Origin: an uncultured Psychroserpens sp.
GTDB taxonomy: Bacteria; Bacteroidota; Bacteroidia; Flavobacteriales; Flavobacteriaceae
Direction: 5' to 3'
DNA length: 64,000 bases
Assembly (NCBI RefSeq): GCF_947503375.1
Contig: NZ_CANNDQ010000004.1
Coordinates: forward strand, 124,001-188,000
Shown here: positions 36,419-43,620 of the stretch, one piece after another
Layout of the letters: every line of letters starts with the position of its first letter
How positions within the stretch are numbered: position 1 is the first letter of the stretch
The notes under the pieces: model-generated
Database searches by the model: none
What the model was told of the DNA's origin: nothing
The model's input: only the letters and a program-made list of their open reading frames with translations
Translations under genes and position numbers: made by a program

Positions 36419-37501
36419 TTAAATTACTGGCTTATAGTTTTTAATCAAGTTTAAAACTGAGGTCTCACTAGGTGTTAAATGTTCTGAGATTTGAGGTGTA
36501 TTTGTGACATCCAAAAATACATTGTGTAATGAGTCGTCTTCATATGATTTTACCAAAATAGGATGCACATAGTACTTCCTACAAACATTACGAGTGTTGC
36601 CTAAAGCATTGGCTGTTGCATCAAATGCAGATAGGATATTCTTATGCTTTTCGGCTTCTGTAGTTGGCTTGTCAAAATCCATTAAGGTCTCAAAAAAAAT
36701 AACACTTGCTGACCAAGTTCTAAAATCTTTTGCAGTAAAAGAATCTCCAGTTACGTCATTAATATATGCGTTGACCATACTGCTATCAACATGATGCTTA
36801 TGCCCTTCTCTGTCGTAAAATTGAAACAATTCCCAACCTGGTATCTCTTCGCATTTACCAACCAGCTTAATAAGCTTCTTATTTCTGAGTGTGATGTTAT
36901 GTTCCTTTCCTCTTTTACCAACAAACTGAAACCGTAATTTATCTTTAAAAAGATGAACGTGCTTTGTTCTTAAAGTCGTAAGCCCATAAGTTTTATTTTT
37001 CTTAGCATAGTAGGTGTTCCCTATTCTGATGTGAGTTTCTTCCATTAGTTTAATCACTAAAGCTAAAACTTTAGTTTTAGTCCACTCTGTTTGGATAATA
37101 TCTCTTTCTACCTTATCTCTAATGATTGGAAGTGCTTCACCAAAGGCAGCCATTCTAAAAAATTTGGTTTGATTTTTTATTTTATTCCATTTGGTATGGT
37201 ATCGGTATTGCTTTCTAGATTTAGCATCTCGTCCTGTAGCTTGTAAATGCCCATTGTGCATTTCAGCAATTCTAACATGTGTCCAAGCTGGAGGTATTAC
37301 TAATGAATTGATTCTATCAAGATGATTATTATCTGATACTATTTTTCCGTTACGGTAGTAAGTAAATGTTTTTCCTGAAGATTCTCTTGTTATCGATAGC
37401 TGTCGATTATTAACATATACTAAATCTAATTTACTAATTACAGATTTAGGATCCTCATTAATAGTATTGATTAAAGAAGGTGTTAATTTTCGCTTTGACA
37501 T
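36419..37501 (-). CDS. Bacterial type IB DNA topoisomerase
   Basis: A 360-residue topoisomerase IB of the poxvirus-like bacterial subfamily, which relaxes supercoils through a 3'-phosphotyrosine. The N-terminal domain (IPPAWTHVRIAEMHNGHLQATGRDAKSRKQYRYH, about 68-101) and the catalytic domain (the invariant Lys/Arg in IRIGNTYYAKKNKTYGLTTL and FVGKRGKEH, and the Tyr in NVCRKYYVHP near residue 313) are present. Only three bases separate it from the upstream hemerythrin stop, so the two are one operon, which suggests a stress role. Confidence 0.93.
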   Translation of the reverse strand: MSKRKLTPSLINTINEDPKSVISKLDLVYVNNRQLSITRESSGKTFTYYRNGKIVSDNNHLDRINSLVIPPAWTHVRIAEMHNGHLQATGRDAKSRKQYRYHTKWNKIKNQTKFFRMAAFGEALPIIRDKVERDIIQTEWTKTKVLALVIKLMEETHIRIGNTYYAKKNKTYGLTTLRTKHVHLFKDKLRFQFVGKRGKEHNITLRNKKLIKLVGKCEEIPGWELFQFYDREGHKHHVDSSMVNAYINDVTGDSFTAKDFRTWSASVIFFETLMDFDKPTTEAEKHKNILSAFDATANALGNTRNVCRKYYVHPILVKSYEDDSLHNVFLDVTNTPQISEHLTPSETSVLNLIKNYKPVI

Positions 37502-37504
37502 TAA

Positions 37505-37942
37505 TTATCTATGAGACTTTATATAGTTGGTGTAAGAATTTGCTAATTCTTTCTTCTGAGAGTCTGACAATACTTTTCCTGATAACTGAAAGAATTTATG
37601 TTCTTCATCTTCTAAATGATGTTCAACCTTATCTTTCAAATTTTTAGCTATTTTTAGCCATGCTGATGAATCATAATCTGTTTCCTCTAGAGATTCAATC
37701 AGTTCATCAATTTCGTGATGTTCTGCAATGCCATGTCTTGCCTTTTCTTGCATAATATCTGAATCTATCAACGGTTTATAATAATGACGCTCTTCTGCAT
37801 CCGCATGTACTTTGAGTTCATTCTTTAACGATTTAAAAATGGCATCGCGTGCATTAGTATCACCAGAAGTCTTTACTAATTTACTCAATAATTCTCTTTG
37901 GATATTGTGATCTGCTCTAATAGCTTCAAAAATAGTCATCAT
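37505..37942 (-). CDS. Hemerythrin HHE domain protein
   Basis: A 145-residue hemerythrin-like protein, a non-haem diiron helical bundle. His/Glu ligands are seen in RADHNIQRELL (about residues 9-19), DAEERHYYKPL (about 54-64), HGIAEHHEIDELI (about 75-87) and HHLEDEEHKFF (about 110-120). It is co-transcribed with topoisomerase IB. Functions of such proteins include oxygen or nitric-oxide sensing and iron storage; none can be chosen here. The leader upstream contains a T-tailed hairpin. Confidence 0.92.
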   Translation of the reverse strand: MMTIFEAIRADHNIQRELLSKLVKTSGDTNARDAIFKSLKNELKVHADAEERHYYKPLIDSDIMQEKARHGIAEHHEIDELIESLEETDYDSSAWLKIAKNLKDKVEHHLEDEEHKFFQLSGKVLSDSQKKELANSYTNYIKSHR

Positions 37943-37976
37943 ATTTACATTTAAATTAATATTACCGTTAAAAAAA

Positions 37977-38002
37977 CCTCAGTAGCCAAAAGGTTACTGA
38001 GG
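37977..38002 (-). terminator. T-tailed hairpin in the leader of the hemerythrin gene
   Basis: CCTCAGTAGCC (37977-37987) and GGTTACTGAGG (37992-38002) pair over 11 positions (one weak), loop AAAA, with an A-tract that gives TTTTTT on the - strand. It lies only 35 bases before the hemerythrin ATG, with no recognised gene upstream, so it may be an attenuator, or the end of a small leftward RNA. Confidence 0.6.
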
Positions 38003-38116
38003 CATACCAACCAATCGTATTATTATAATAATGAAGAATGTGTCTTATAATAATGTATAAAATTAATAGTAATCTATTTTTTGTATGTGCTTTATAGGGT
38101 TAAATATTAATCCAAA

Positions 38117-38145
38117 AAAACTCGATGAGCCGTTCACCGAGTTTT
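38117..38145 (-). terminator. Second T-tailed leftward hairpin, orphan
   Basis: AAAACTCGATGA pairs with TCACCGAGTTTT (11 of 12, the exception a G-U on the - strand), loop 5, followed on the - strand by TTTTTTT. It lies 20 bases beyond a tiny leftward ORF at 38165-38227 and otherwise has no gene in front of it. The whole stretch from 37943 to 38375 (433 bases) has no conventional gene. Confidence 0.7.
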
Positions 38146-38164
38146 ATCCTAACTAACTAATAAA

Positions 38165-38227
38165 CTATACTTCGTGACGATTGAAGAAATATTTACTCAA
38201 CAAAGTTATTTTAAGACCGTCGATCAT
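38165..38227 (-). CDS. Possible 20-residue microprotein gene
   Basis: A leftward ORF of 20 codons starting MIDGLKITLL and ending FFNRHEV, with its stop 20 bases before a T-tailed hairpin. I do not recognise it. The evidence is only the ORF plus the terminator, and such a short ORF could be chance; alternatively the stretch could be a small RNA. Confidence 0.25.
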   Translation of the reverse strand: MIDGLKITLLSKYFFNRHEV

Positions 38228-38319
38228 ATGTGCTTTTTTGAATTAACTTTTACCTAATAATGTAAACGTTGTGTTAAAAATTTAAATGTCCATTTAGCCC
38301 AAGATTAAAAATAGTTATT

Positions 38320-38351
38320 TTTGTTAACAGCAATACTTTAAATAGGTTTTG
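38320..38351 (+). promoter_or_regulatory. Candidate housekeeping promoter of AraC paralogue 4
   Basis: TTTG (38320-38323), 19 bases, TAGGTTTTG (38343-38351): the -33/-7 arrangement of Bacteroidota, 24 bases before the ATG at 38376. It does not carry the 21-bp repeats seen at the other sites. Confidence 0.5.
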
Positions 38352-38375
38352 TATTAACTCATAAAAGTAATCGTT

Positions 38376-39419
38376 ATGTTAGAAATTGATATTAATGCTG
38401 AAAGCCCTAAAGATTTGTTACATCAAATAAAAGATGTTATTGGTGGTAGAATAGAAGAAAAATGGAATGAGCATAATTTAATTTTTGATAATGAAAACGC
38501 TGTTGGTGTTATTAAGTTTATGCCATTTGATTGGGGTGTTAACCTGTTAGATTTTGATGTCAAATTCTACAAAGAAATTATTTTAAAGGTCAAAGCCAAT
38601 GACTTTAATCCTATTCGATTTATTTACAACTATAACGGTAGTTTTAAGCATCGATTTGGTATTAACAATGAAGAAAAACATGTTGAACAGTTTCATTCGT
38701 TAATTTTCACTAATAAAACTGGAGGTTACAATTACATTCATTTTCCAAAAGAAGAAAAACTAGAAATTAATATTATCCAAATTGTTCGTAAAAAATTCTT
38801 AAAGAAACGAACTACCAATGCTTCTTTATTAAATGATCGCCTTTATGAAATATTTGTAGATACTGACCACGATTATAGGTTTGCACATTATGGTGCATTG
38901 AATTTGAAAATGTCTGATTTCATTAAAAAGATGAAAAAGATAAGATCAAAAGGCATGGTAAGAGTGTTAAAAATTGAAGCTTTAGTATATGAAATGCTAT
39001 CTCTACACATTGAACAACATAATAAATTTCAAAGAGGTGTTCAATTGCCTACATCTTTAACTAAAACCGAATTAAAAATAATTAGAAAACTAGGGAGCAA
39101 CATTATAAAAGACCCTTCGTATCCATACGCATTAGAGCAATTATCAATGAAATCAGGCTTATCTCAAGCCAAACTTCAAGATGGTTTTAAATTTTTATAT
39201 ACAAGAACGGTTACAGAATATGTAAGACATGTTAGATTAGAAGCTGCAAGAGACTTGATGAGTAATGCAGATTTGAATGTATCACAAGTGGTTTACAGTA
39301 TTGGCTTTACTAGCAGGAGTTATTTTTCTAAGATCTTTAAAGAAAAGTATGGTATCACTCCAAATGAATACAGGAAAAATGTACTGAATAATTTAATCCT
39401 AGAAGAAACAGCAGCATAA
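38376..39419 (+). CDS. AraC family transcriptional regulator (paralogue 4 of 4)
   Basis: A 347-residue AraC-family regulator with FDWGVNLLDFDVKF near residue 48 (shared with paralogue 2). It ends in a double helix-turn-helix (LSMKSGLSQAKLQDGFKFLY and VSQVVYSIGFTSRSYFSKIFKEKYGITPNEY). It lies 433 bases from the hemerythrin operon and 30 bases before the DUF2652 gene, with which it is probably co-transcribed. Because it has an ordinary promoter while the local stress promoters have AraC-type repeats, it is a candidate for the regulon's activator. Confidence 0.92.
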   Translation: MLEIDINAESPKDLLHQIKDVIGGRIEEKWNEHNLIFDNENAVGVIKFMPFDWGVNLLDFDVKFYKEIILKVKANDFNPIRFIYNYNGSFKHRFGINNEEKHVEQFHSLIFTNKTGGYNYIHFPKEEKLEINIIQIVRKKFLKKRTTNASLLNDRLYEIFVDTDHDYRFAHYGALNLKMSDFIKKMKKIRSKGMVRVLKIEALVYEMLSLHIEQHNKFQRGVQLPTSLTKTELKIIRKLGSNIIKDPSYPYALEQLSMKSGLSQAKLQDGFKFLYTRTVTEYVRHVRLEAARDLMSNADLNVSQVVYSIGFTSRSYFSKIFKEKYGITPNEYRKNVLNNLILEETAA

Positions 39420-39448
39420 CTTGCTGATTAAATCAATATTCAAAGTGT

Positions 39449-40048
39449 ATGGAACAAGAACCAATTTTAATATGCATTCCAGATATTAGTGGATTTACGC
39501 GATTCATGAGTGAAACTGATGCAGAGTTTAGCTCAAAGATCATCCCATCATTATTGAATAAAATCATCTACTCTAATGAAATTGGTTTAAGGGTTTCAGA
39601 AATTGAAGGTGATGCTGTACTATTCTACAGAAAAGGACCATTACCAAGTTTAAAACGGTTAATAGATCAATGTACTAGATTCTACAAAGACTTTTACAAA
39701 CAATTAGACTTACTATACAAGGCCAATGAGCACGATAAAGATGGGAAGAAAATCCCTCAAACTCTAGGCTTAAAAATAATTTTGCATTTCGGATTGAATG
39801 TTGATGCTGTACAAATTGGCAAACACATCAAGCTCATGGGAGAAGATATTGTTATTGCTCATAAATTGCTCAAAAATGATATCCCACACGAAGAATACAT
39901 TTTACTATCTAATGACTTAATCTCAAAATATGATTTCGAAGAAATTGAGACCAAAACTTATTGGGCGAGCCTAAAAAAAGGTGGTAATTTTTATGAGCAT
40001 CTAGGTGAGATTGGCTATGCATACATTAACTTGAGCCCTTTAGTTTAA
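39449..40048 (+). CDS. DUF2652 protein (class III cyclase-like fold)
   Basis: A 199-residue DUF2652 protein, structurally like the class III adenylyl/guanylyl cyclase domain. The N-terminal ICIPDISGFTRFM is the metal-binding strand with its Asp-Ile-Ser-Gly-Phe-Thr motif, and EIEGDAVLFY is the typical second metal segment (the G-D-A). Whether it makes a cyclic nucleotide is not known for the family. It lies 29 bases after AraC paralogue 4, probably one operon, which is suggestive of a small-molecule input to that regulator. Confidence 0.85.
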   Translation: MEQEPILICIPDISGFTRFMSETDAEFSSKIIPSLLNKIIYSNEIGLRVSEIEGDAVLFYRKGPLPSLKRLIDQCTRFYKDFYKQLDLLYKANEHDKDGKKIPQTLGLKIILHFGLNVDAVQIGKHIKLMGEDIVIAHKLLKNDIPHEEYILLSNDLISKYDFEEIETKTYWASLKKGGNFYEHLGEIGYAYINLSPLV

Positions 40049-40095
40049 TGAGAGTACTTCATTAGTAATCAAACACACTCTATTTTAAATAAAAA

Positions 40096-40122
40096 ACCTC
40101 AATCAGAAAGACTGATTGAGGT
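40096..40122 (-). terminator. Terminator after the lipoprotein gene at 40151
   Basis: An 11-bp perfect stem (ACCTCAATCAG with CTGATTGAGGT, 5-base loop) followed on the - strand by TTTTTT; it lies between the convergent DUF2652 and lipoprotein genes. Confidence 0.9.
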
Positions 40123-40150
40123 CACACTAAAACGTGATTATTACAATGGG

Positions 40151-40747
40151 TTATTTAGTGTAAATAACTTTATAATCACCTTTTACTTTAGATTTTAATG
40201 CATCTATACTAGATACGTATTTATGCTGAGTATTAAATACTCTATCTGGTTTTTCGCCAATAACATAGTGTTTTACATTAAGATCTGGCGCATTCAATGT
40301 CAATTGATCTGACACCCTCATCTTTTTATCACCAATAGTTTGTTCTGTTGCTACAAGTTCTGAAATAACCAATAAATTATTATCAGATGCCCAAACTTCT
40401 TTTATATTTAAATCATGTTCAGTATCGGTTACTTCTGCTTCAATCATAATAGTACGCTCTTCTTTTTCAGAACTATCATCATTTGGCATATCAACATCAA
40501 TATAAGGCACTTCAATTTCTTCTTCTTCCATAACCACGACAACTTTAGGTATTTTTACAGTTTTAGTCGTTGTGCCAACGTTAACATCTGCCCAATCAAC
40601 ATCAAAAGTTGGTAATTGTCCTTCTTCTGCTGATACATCCATATCAACATCTACTTCAGGCAATTCCATTTCTTTTTTCTGCTCAACATTACAACTAAAT
40701 ATTACTGTTGCAAATAATGTGCTCAATAGTATAGTTTTAATTTTCAT
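40151..40747 (-). CDS. Acidic lipoprotein of unknown function
   Basis: A 198-residue lipoprotein (lipobox IFSC, Cys19). The middle is very acidic with Val-Asp-rich repeats (LPEVDVDMDV, VEVPYIDVDMP-like), then a globular C-terminal part with SELVATEQTIGDKKMRVSDQL. No domain is recognised. It has the shared AraC-type promoter (weak -7) at 40806-40858 and a terminator after it, so it appears as a single-gene unit in the stress region. Confidence 0.8.
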   Translation of the reverse strand: MKIKTILLSTLFATVIFSCNVEQKKEMELPEVDVDMDVSAEEGQLPTFDVDWADVNVGTTTKTVKIPKVVVVMEEEEIEVPYIDVDMPNDDSSEKEERTIMIEAEVTDTEHDLNIKEVWASDNNLLVISELVATEQTIGDKKMRVSDQLTLNAPDLNVKHYVIGEKPDRVFNTQHKYVSSIDALKSKVKGDYKVIYTK

Positions 40748-40805
40748 AATATATTTAAGTTTTAAGTTATTTAAAATGGGAATTATTCCCTTCCTTATTC
40801 TGACT

Positions 40806-40858
40806 GCAATTTACATAGCCTCGCGAGTAAGTTTTAGCTCATTTGTATATAAGATTAA
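40806..40858 (-). promoter_or_regulatory. AraC-type direct-repeat promoter before the acidic lipoprotein gene
   Basis: Leftward: TTAATCTTATA, 6 bases, TGAGCTAAAACT, 16 bases, TAAATTGC (40813-40806). The repeat cores (TTAA and CTAA) are 21 bp apart and the geometry equals the DUF1328 and YtxH sites, but the second repeat and the -7 are weaker. Confidence 0.5.
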
Positions 40859-40890
40859 CGTATATGACAATATGAGTGTTTGAATAAAAA

Positions 40891-40916
40891 AAAGCATCAG
40901 TAAATTCTGATGCTTT
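40891..40916 (-). terminator. Terminator after the YtxH-Holin-DUF6327 operon
   Basis: A 10-bp perfect stem (AAAGCATCAG with CTGATGCTTT, loop TAAATT), with a run of A on the + strand that gives TTTTTT on the - strand. Confidence 0.9.
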
Positions 40917-40937
40917 GATTAGGTATATAGGCTAAGT

Positions 40938-41138
40938 TTACTTAACTATTTTCTTTAGCAATAAAAGAGAACCATATTTCGTTACATACTTTGCAACCGT
41001 TTGCAACCAATGTATTGGTCTCAAGTCGTCTTTAACATCACTCTTGATACCTTTGAGTTCTTCAAATGCAATTTGTCGCTCAAGGTCTAGTCGCTTAAGG
41101 TCATAGTCTATTTCTTCAAAACTCGTATAATTCTTCAT
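40938..41138 (-). CDS. DUF6327-like small protein
   Basis: A 66-residue protein beginning MKNYTSFEEIDYDLKRLDLERQIAFEEL, the pattern of DUF6327 proteins which follow YtxH and holin-type genes. It has a charged helical N-terminus and a short hydrophobic C-terminus. Last gene of the leftward three-gene operon (3-base gap from the Holin-X gene). Function unknown. Confidence 0.75.
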   Translation of the reverse strand: MKNYTSFEEIDYDLKRLDLERQIAFEELKGIKSDVKDDLRPIHWLQTVAKYVTKYGSLLLLKKIVK

Positions 41139-41141
41139 GTA

Positions 41142-41489
41142 TTAGTCAAAAAATTTGTTAGACATGGCTTTGATAATCTTTTTGTCTATCAAGGTTCTTA
41201 TAAAGTACACTACGCATGAAAGTAACAAAAAGATGACACCTACGATAAGGTATCCAATAGGCAAATTATTCAATGCTTCTCCTATAGCAATAGCACCAGA
41301 GACTGCAATAAAGATCAAAGCCAAAGCTGCTAAACCTCCAATAATTGCAAGTTTTATAATTAAACTTAATGATATGGTCAGTTGCTGAAATACTTTTAAT
41401 TTGATAAACTGCTGAGAGGTCTTAAGGTATTTCTCAGCAGTATCAGTTGCTTTATTAGTTGTGTTATTTAAAGATTCTAATACAGTCAT
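41142..41489 (-). CDS. Holin-X/phage-holin-family membrane protein
   Basis: A 115-residue protein with a helical N-terminus and two long membrane helices (about 44-68 and 77-98), the arrangement of the putative Actinobacterial Holin-X family (PF07332). There is no phage gene nearby, and this family is a general membrane protein of stress operons rather than a lysis holin. It lies between YtxH (2-base gap) and the DUF6327 gene. Confidence 0.8.
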   Translation of the reverse strand: MTVLESLNNTTNKATDTAEKYLKTSQQFIKLKVFQQLTISLSLIIKLAIIGGLAALALIFIAVSGAIAIGEALNNLPIGYLIVGVIFLLLSCVVYFIRTLIDKKIIKAMSNKFFD

Positions 41490-41491
41490 GT

Positions 41492-41842
41492 TTATGACGT
41501 TTGTAAGTCTTTATTAGTATCTTTTTGATACTTCCTATTTTTAGCCTTTAACTCTTTCAATTTGAGCTCTAGTCTTGTGATGACATCATCGGCCTTGTAG
41601 CTTGCATCAGACATTAAAGCTTCAACTTTTTCATCCAAAGTTTCTTTATTAGAATGTACTGTTGCAGACACTCGCTCTTTGAGGTCAATAGCTCCAGCCA
41701 CTACTCTATCTTTTTGCAATGTGGCTTCATCTGCAATTTTTTTTCGGGTTACACTACCCTTCTCTGGTGCAAATAATACACCCAAAGTGGCACCAATTGC
41801 TGTGCCTGCTAATATTCCTAAAATTGTGTTGTTATTACTCAT
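41492..41842 (-). CDS. YtxH domain protein
   Basis: A 116-residue protein with one N-terminal glycine-rich membrane helix (ILGILAGTAIGATLGVLFAPEKGSVTRKKI, about 6-35) and a long charged coiled-coil tail. The GxxxG helix followed by FAPEKG is the YtxH signature; these are general-stress proteins in several phyla. It is the first gene of the leftward operon and has the strongest AraC-type promoter site upstream. Confidence 0.92.
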   Translation of the reverse strand: MSNNNTILGILAGTAIGATLGVLFAPEKGSVTRKKIADEATLQKDRVVAGAIDLKERVSATVHSNKETLDEKVEALMSDASYKADDVITRLELKLKELKAKNRKYQKDTNKDLQTS

Positions 41843-41878
41843 CGTATTTTTATTTATAACTTTAATTTAAACTCAATA

Positions 41879-41931
41879 CAAAATTCTAAAATGCGATACA
41901 TATAGCTTAACGCAAAAGATGTAAATATTAA
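41879..41931 (-). promoter_or_regulatory. AraC-type direct-repeat promoter before the YtxH operon
   Basis: Leftward: TTAATATTTAC, 6 bases, TGCGTTAAGCTA (41914-41903), 16 bases, GAATTTTG (41886-41879). It matches the DUF1328 site at 22 of 23 repeat positions and in every spacing. It stands back to back with the aldehyde-dehydrogenase site on the other strand. Confidence 0.75.
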
Positions 41932-41954
41932 CGTATACAAAATTCATTGAAAAA

Positions 41955-42007
41955 GTTAATAGTTTTTTGGTTTGAGTTAACTCACTTTTTAAACACTTAT
42001 TAATTTG
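41955..42007 (+). promoter_or_regulatory. AraC-type direct-repeat promoter before the aldehyde dehydrogenase gene
   Basis: GTTAATAG (TTAA at 41956) and GAGTTAACTCA (TTAA at 41977), cores 21 bp apart, then 20 bases and TAATTTG at 42001-42007. The start codon follows at 42016, so a transcript would have almost no leader; the second repeat is palindromic and the first is imperfect, so this is a moderate candidate. Confidence 0.5.
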
Positions 42008-42015
42008 AAGATATT

Positions 42016-43380
42016 ATGAAAAGTAAAATTAAAACATACAACCCTTACTCTAATAAAGTATTAAATGAATATAATATCGATTCTGAAAATGATATTGAAA
42101 GAATTATTCACGATAGCCATTCTGCATATAAAGACTGGAAACTACTAGAGGTCAATAATAGGTCAAAACTTTTAGATCATCTCTCAAAACGACTTCATAA
42201 CAATATTGAAAAATACAGTCAGTTAATTACTAAAGAAATGGGAAAACCCATTTCTGAAAGTAAAGCTGAAATAGAAAAATGCATTTTCCTTTGTGATTTT
42301 TATAGGAAAAATGCTGATGAACTCCTATCTGATGAAATTATAGAAACAGAAGCCAATGAAAGCTTTATAAGCTATGATCCGTTAGGTGTCATCTTAGGAA
42401 TAATGCCTTGGAATTATCCGTTTTGGCAAGTATTAAGATTTGCTATCCCTACTCTAACAGCTGGTAACACAGTATTGCTCAAACATGCATCTAATGTTAC
42501 AGGTTGTGCTTTAGCTTTACAAGAAATTTTTGAAGCATCACAGTATCCTAAGGGTTGTTTTCAAACTTTGATTGTGAATCATAATGCTACAGAGTCAATA
42601 ATTGCAGATCGAAGAATAAAAGCTGTATCACTTACAGGAAGCGAAAAAGCTGGAAAAAAGATTGCCGAAATTGCAGGTAAACATCTCAAGAAAACTGTTT
42701 TAGAGCTTGGTGGTAACAATGCTTGTATTATTCTTGAAGATGCAAATCTTGAGAAGCATTTAGATACTATTGTAAAAGCAAGAATGCAAAATACAGGACA
42801 GAGTTGCATAGCAGCAAAACGATTTATTGTAGTTGAAGCTATTTATAATAAGTTCTTGACCGAGTTTACCAATAAAGTTAAATCAATAACTTCTGGAAAT
42901 CCTTCAGATGAGAAATCACAGATTGGTGTTATGGCAAGAAAAGATTTAGCCGATACCTTGGAAGATCAAATAAATAGATCCATCAAAAATGGTGCAATAA
43001 TACACTTCGGGAATGAAAGACATAATACCTACTACCAACCAACTATCTTAACAAATGTAAAACCTGGCATGGCTGTTTTTGATGAAGAAACCTTCGGACC
43101 ACTAGCAGCGATTATCAAAGTTAAAGATAAAGAAGCGGCCTACGCAATGGCATCAAATTCAAAGTTTGGTTTAGGGACAATGTTATTTACAGATGATGTG
43201 GATGACGCTATTGAAAATATCATCAATATAGAAGATGGCGCTTTCTTCATAAATGAATTAGTCAAATCTGATCCTAGATTACCTTTCGGAGGAACTAAAA
43301 ATTCTGGCTACGGACGTGAACTATCTAGAGAAGGTATCCTAGAATTTGTAAACAAGAAAACAGTATATATTAACAAATAA
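42016..43380 (+). CDS. NAD(P)-dependent aldehyde dehydrogenase (succinate-semialdehyde dehydrogenase type)
   Basis: A 454-residue ALDH-superfamily enzyme oxidising an aldehyde to the acid. The cofactor-site segment GIMPWNYPFWQV, the glutamate in LELGGNNACII and the catalytic Cys264 in NTGQSCIAAKRF are present, with FGPLAAIIKV and the closing PFGGTKNSGYGRELS. The sequence fits the GabD/Sad-type succinate-semialdehyde branch best, but substrate is not certain. It diverges from the YtxH operon and is followed by a tiny membrane gene. Confidence 0.9.
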   Translation: MKSKIKTYNPYSNKVLNEYNIDSENDIERIIHDSHSAYKDWKLLEVNNRSKLLDHLSKRLHNNIEKYSQLITKEMGKPISESKAEIEKCIFLCDFYRKNADELLSDEIIETEANESFISYDPLGVILGIMPWNYPFWQVLRFAIPTLTAGNTVLLKHASNVTGCALALQEIFEASQYPKGCFQTLIVNHNATESIIADRRIKAVSLTGSEKAGKKIAEIAGKHLKKTVLELGGNNACIILEDANLEKHLDTIVKARMQNTGQSCIAAKRFIVVEAIYNKFLTEFTNKVKSITSGNPSDEKSQIGVMARKDLADTLEDQINRSIKNGAIIHFGNERHNTYYQPTILTNVKPGMAVFDEETFGPLAAIIKVKDKEAAYAMASNSKFGLGTMLFTDDVDDAIENIINIEDGAFFINELVKSDPRLPFGGTKNSGYGRELSREGILEFVNKKTVYINK

Positions 43381-43388
43381 AACAAGAA

Positions 43389-43541
43389 ATGAAATTTATA
43401 AAAGACGAAAATGAGAAAAGAAGAGATTATATTCTTCAAAAAGACGAAAAAACAAAAAAAATGTCACTATTTATAATAACAGTACTTTCAATTTTAGTAC
43501 TCGCTGTTATTATTTCTGGAATTTATTTTTCAAATTATTAA
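43389..43541 (+). CDS. Small membrane protein (50 aa), unknown
   Basis: A 50-residue ORF eight bases after the aldehyde dehydrogenase, with a charged Lys/Glu/Asp-rich N-terminal half and a single hydrophobic helix (SLFIITVLSILVLAVIISG, residues about 27-45). The spacing and organisation suggest a real co-transcribed small membrane protein. No family recognised. Confidence 0.6.
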   Translation: MKFIKDENEKRRDYILQKDEKTKKMSLFIITVLSILVLAVIISGIYFSNY

Positions 43542-43620
43542 CCATTAATACATAACATTTATAATGTGAAGTCTGAAGGTTTTTTTGTAAATTTATATAC
43601 AACCCATAACCTTCTACATT

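Noticed and set aside
41142..41489. Phage holin gene as evidence of a prophage
   Set aside because: The Holin-X family is common in stress operons with YtxH and DUF6327; no integrase, capsid, terminase or lysis gene is present.
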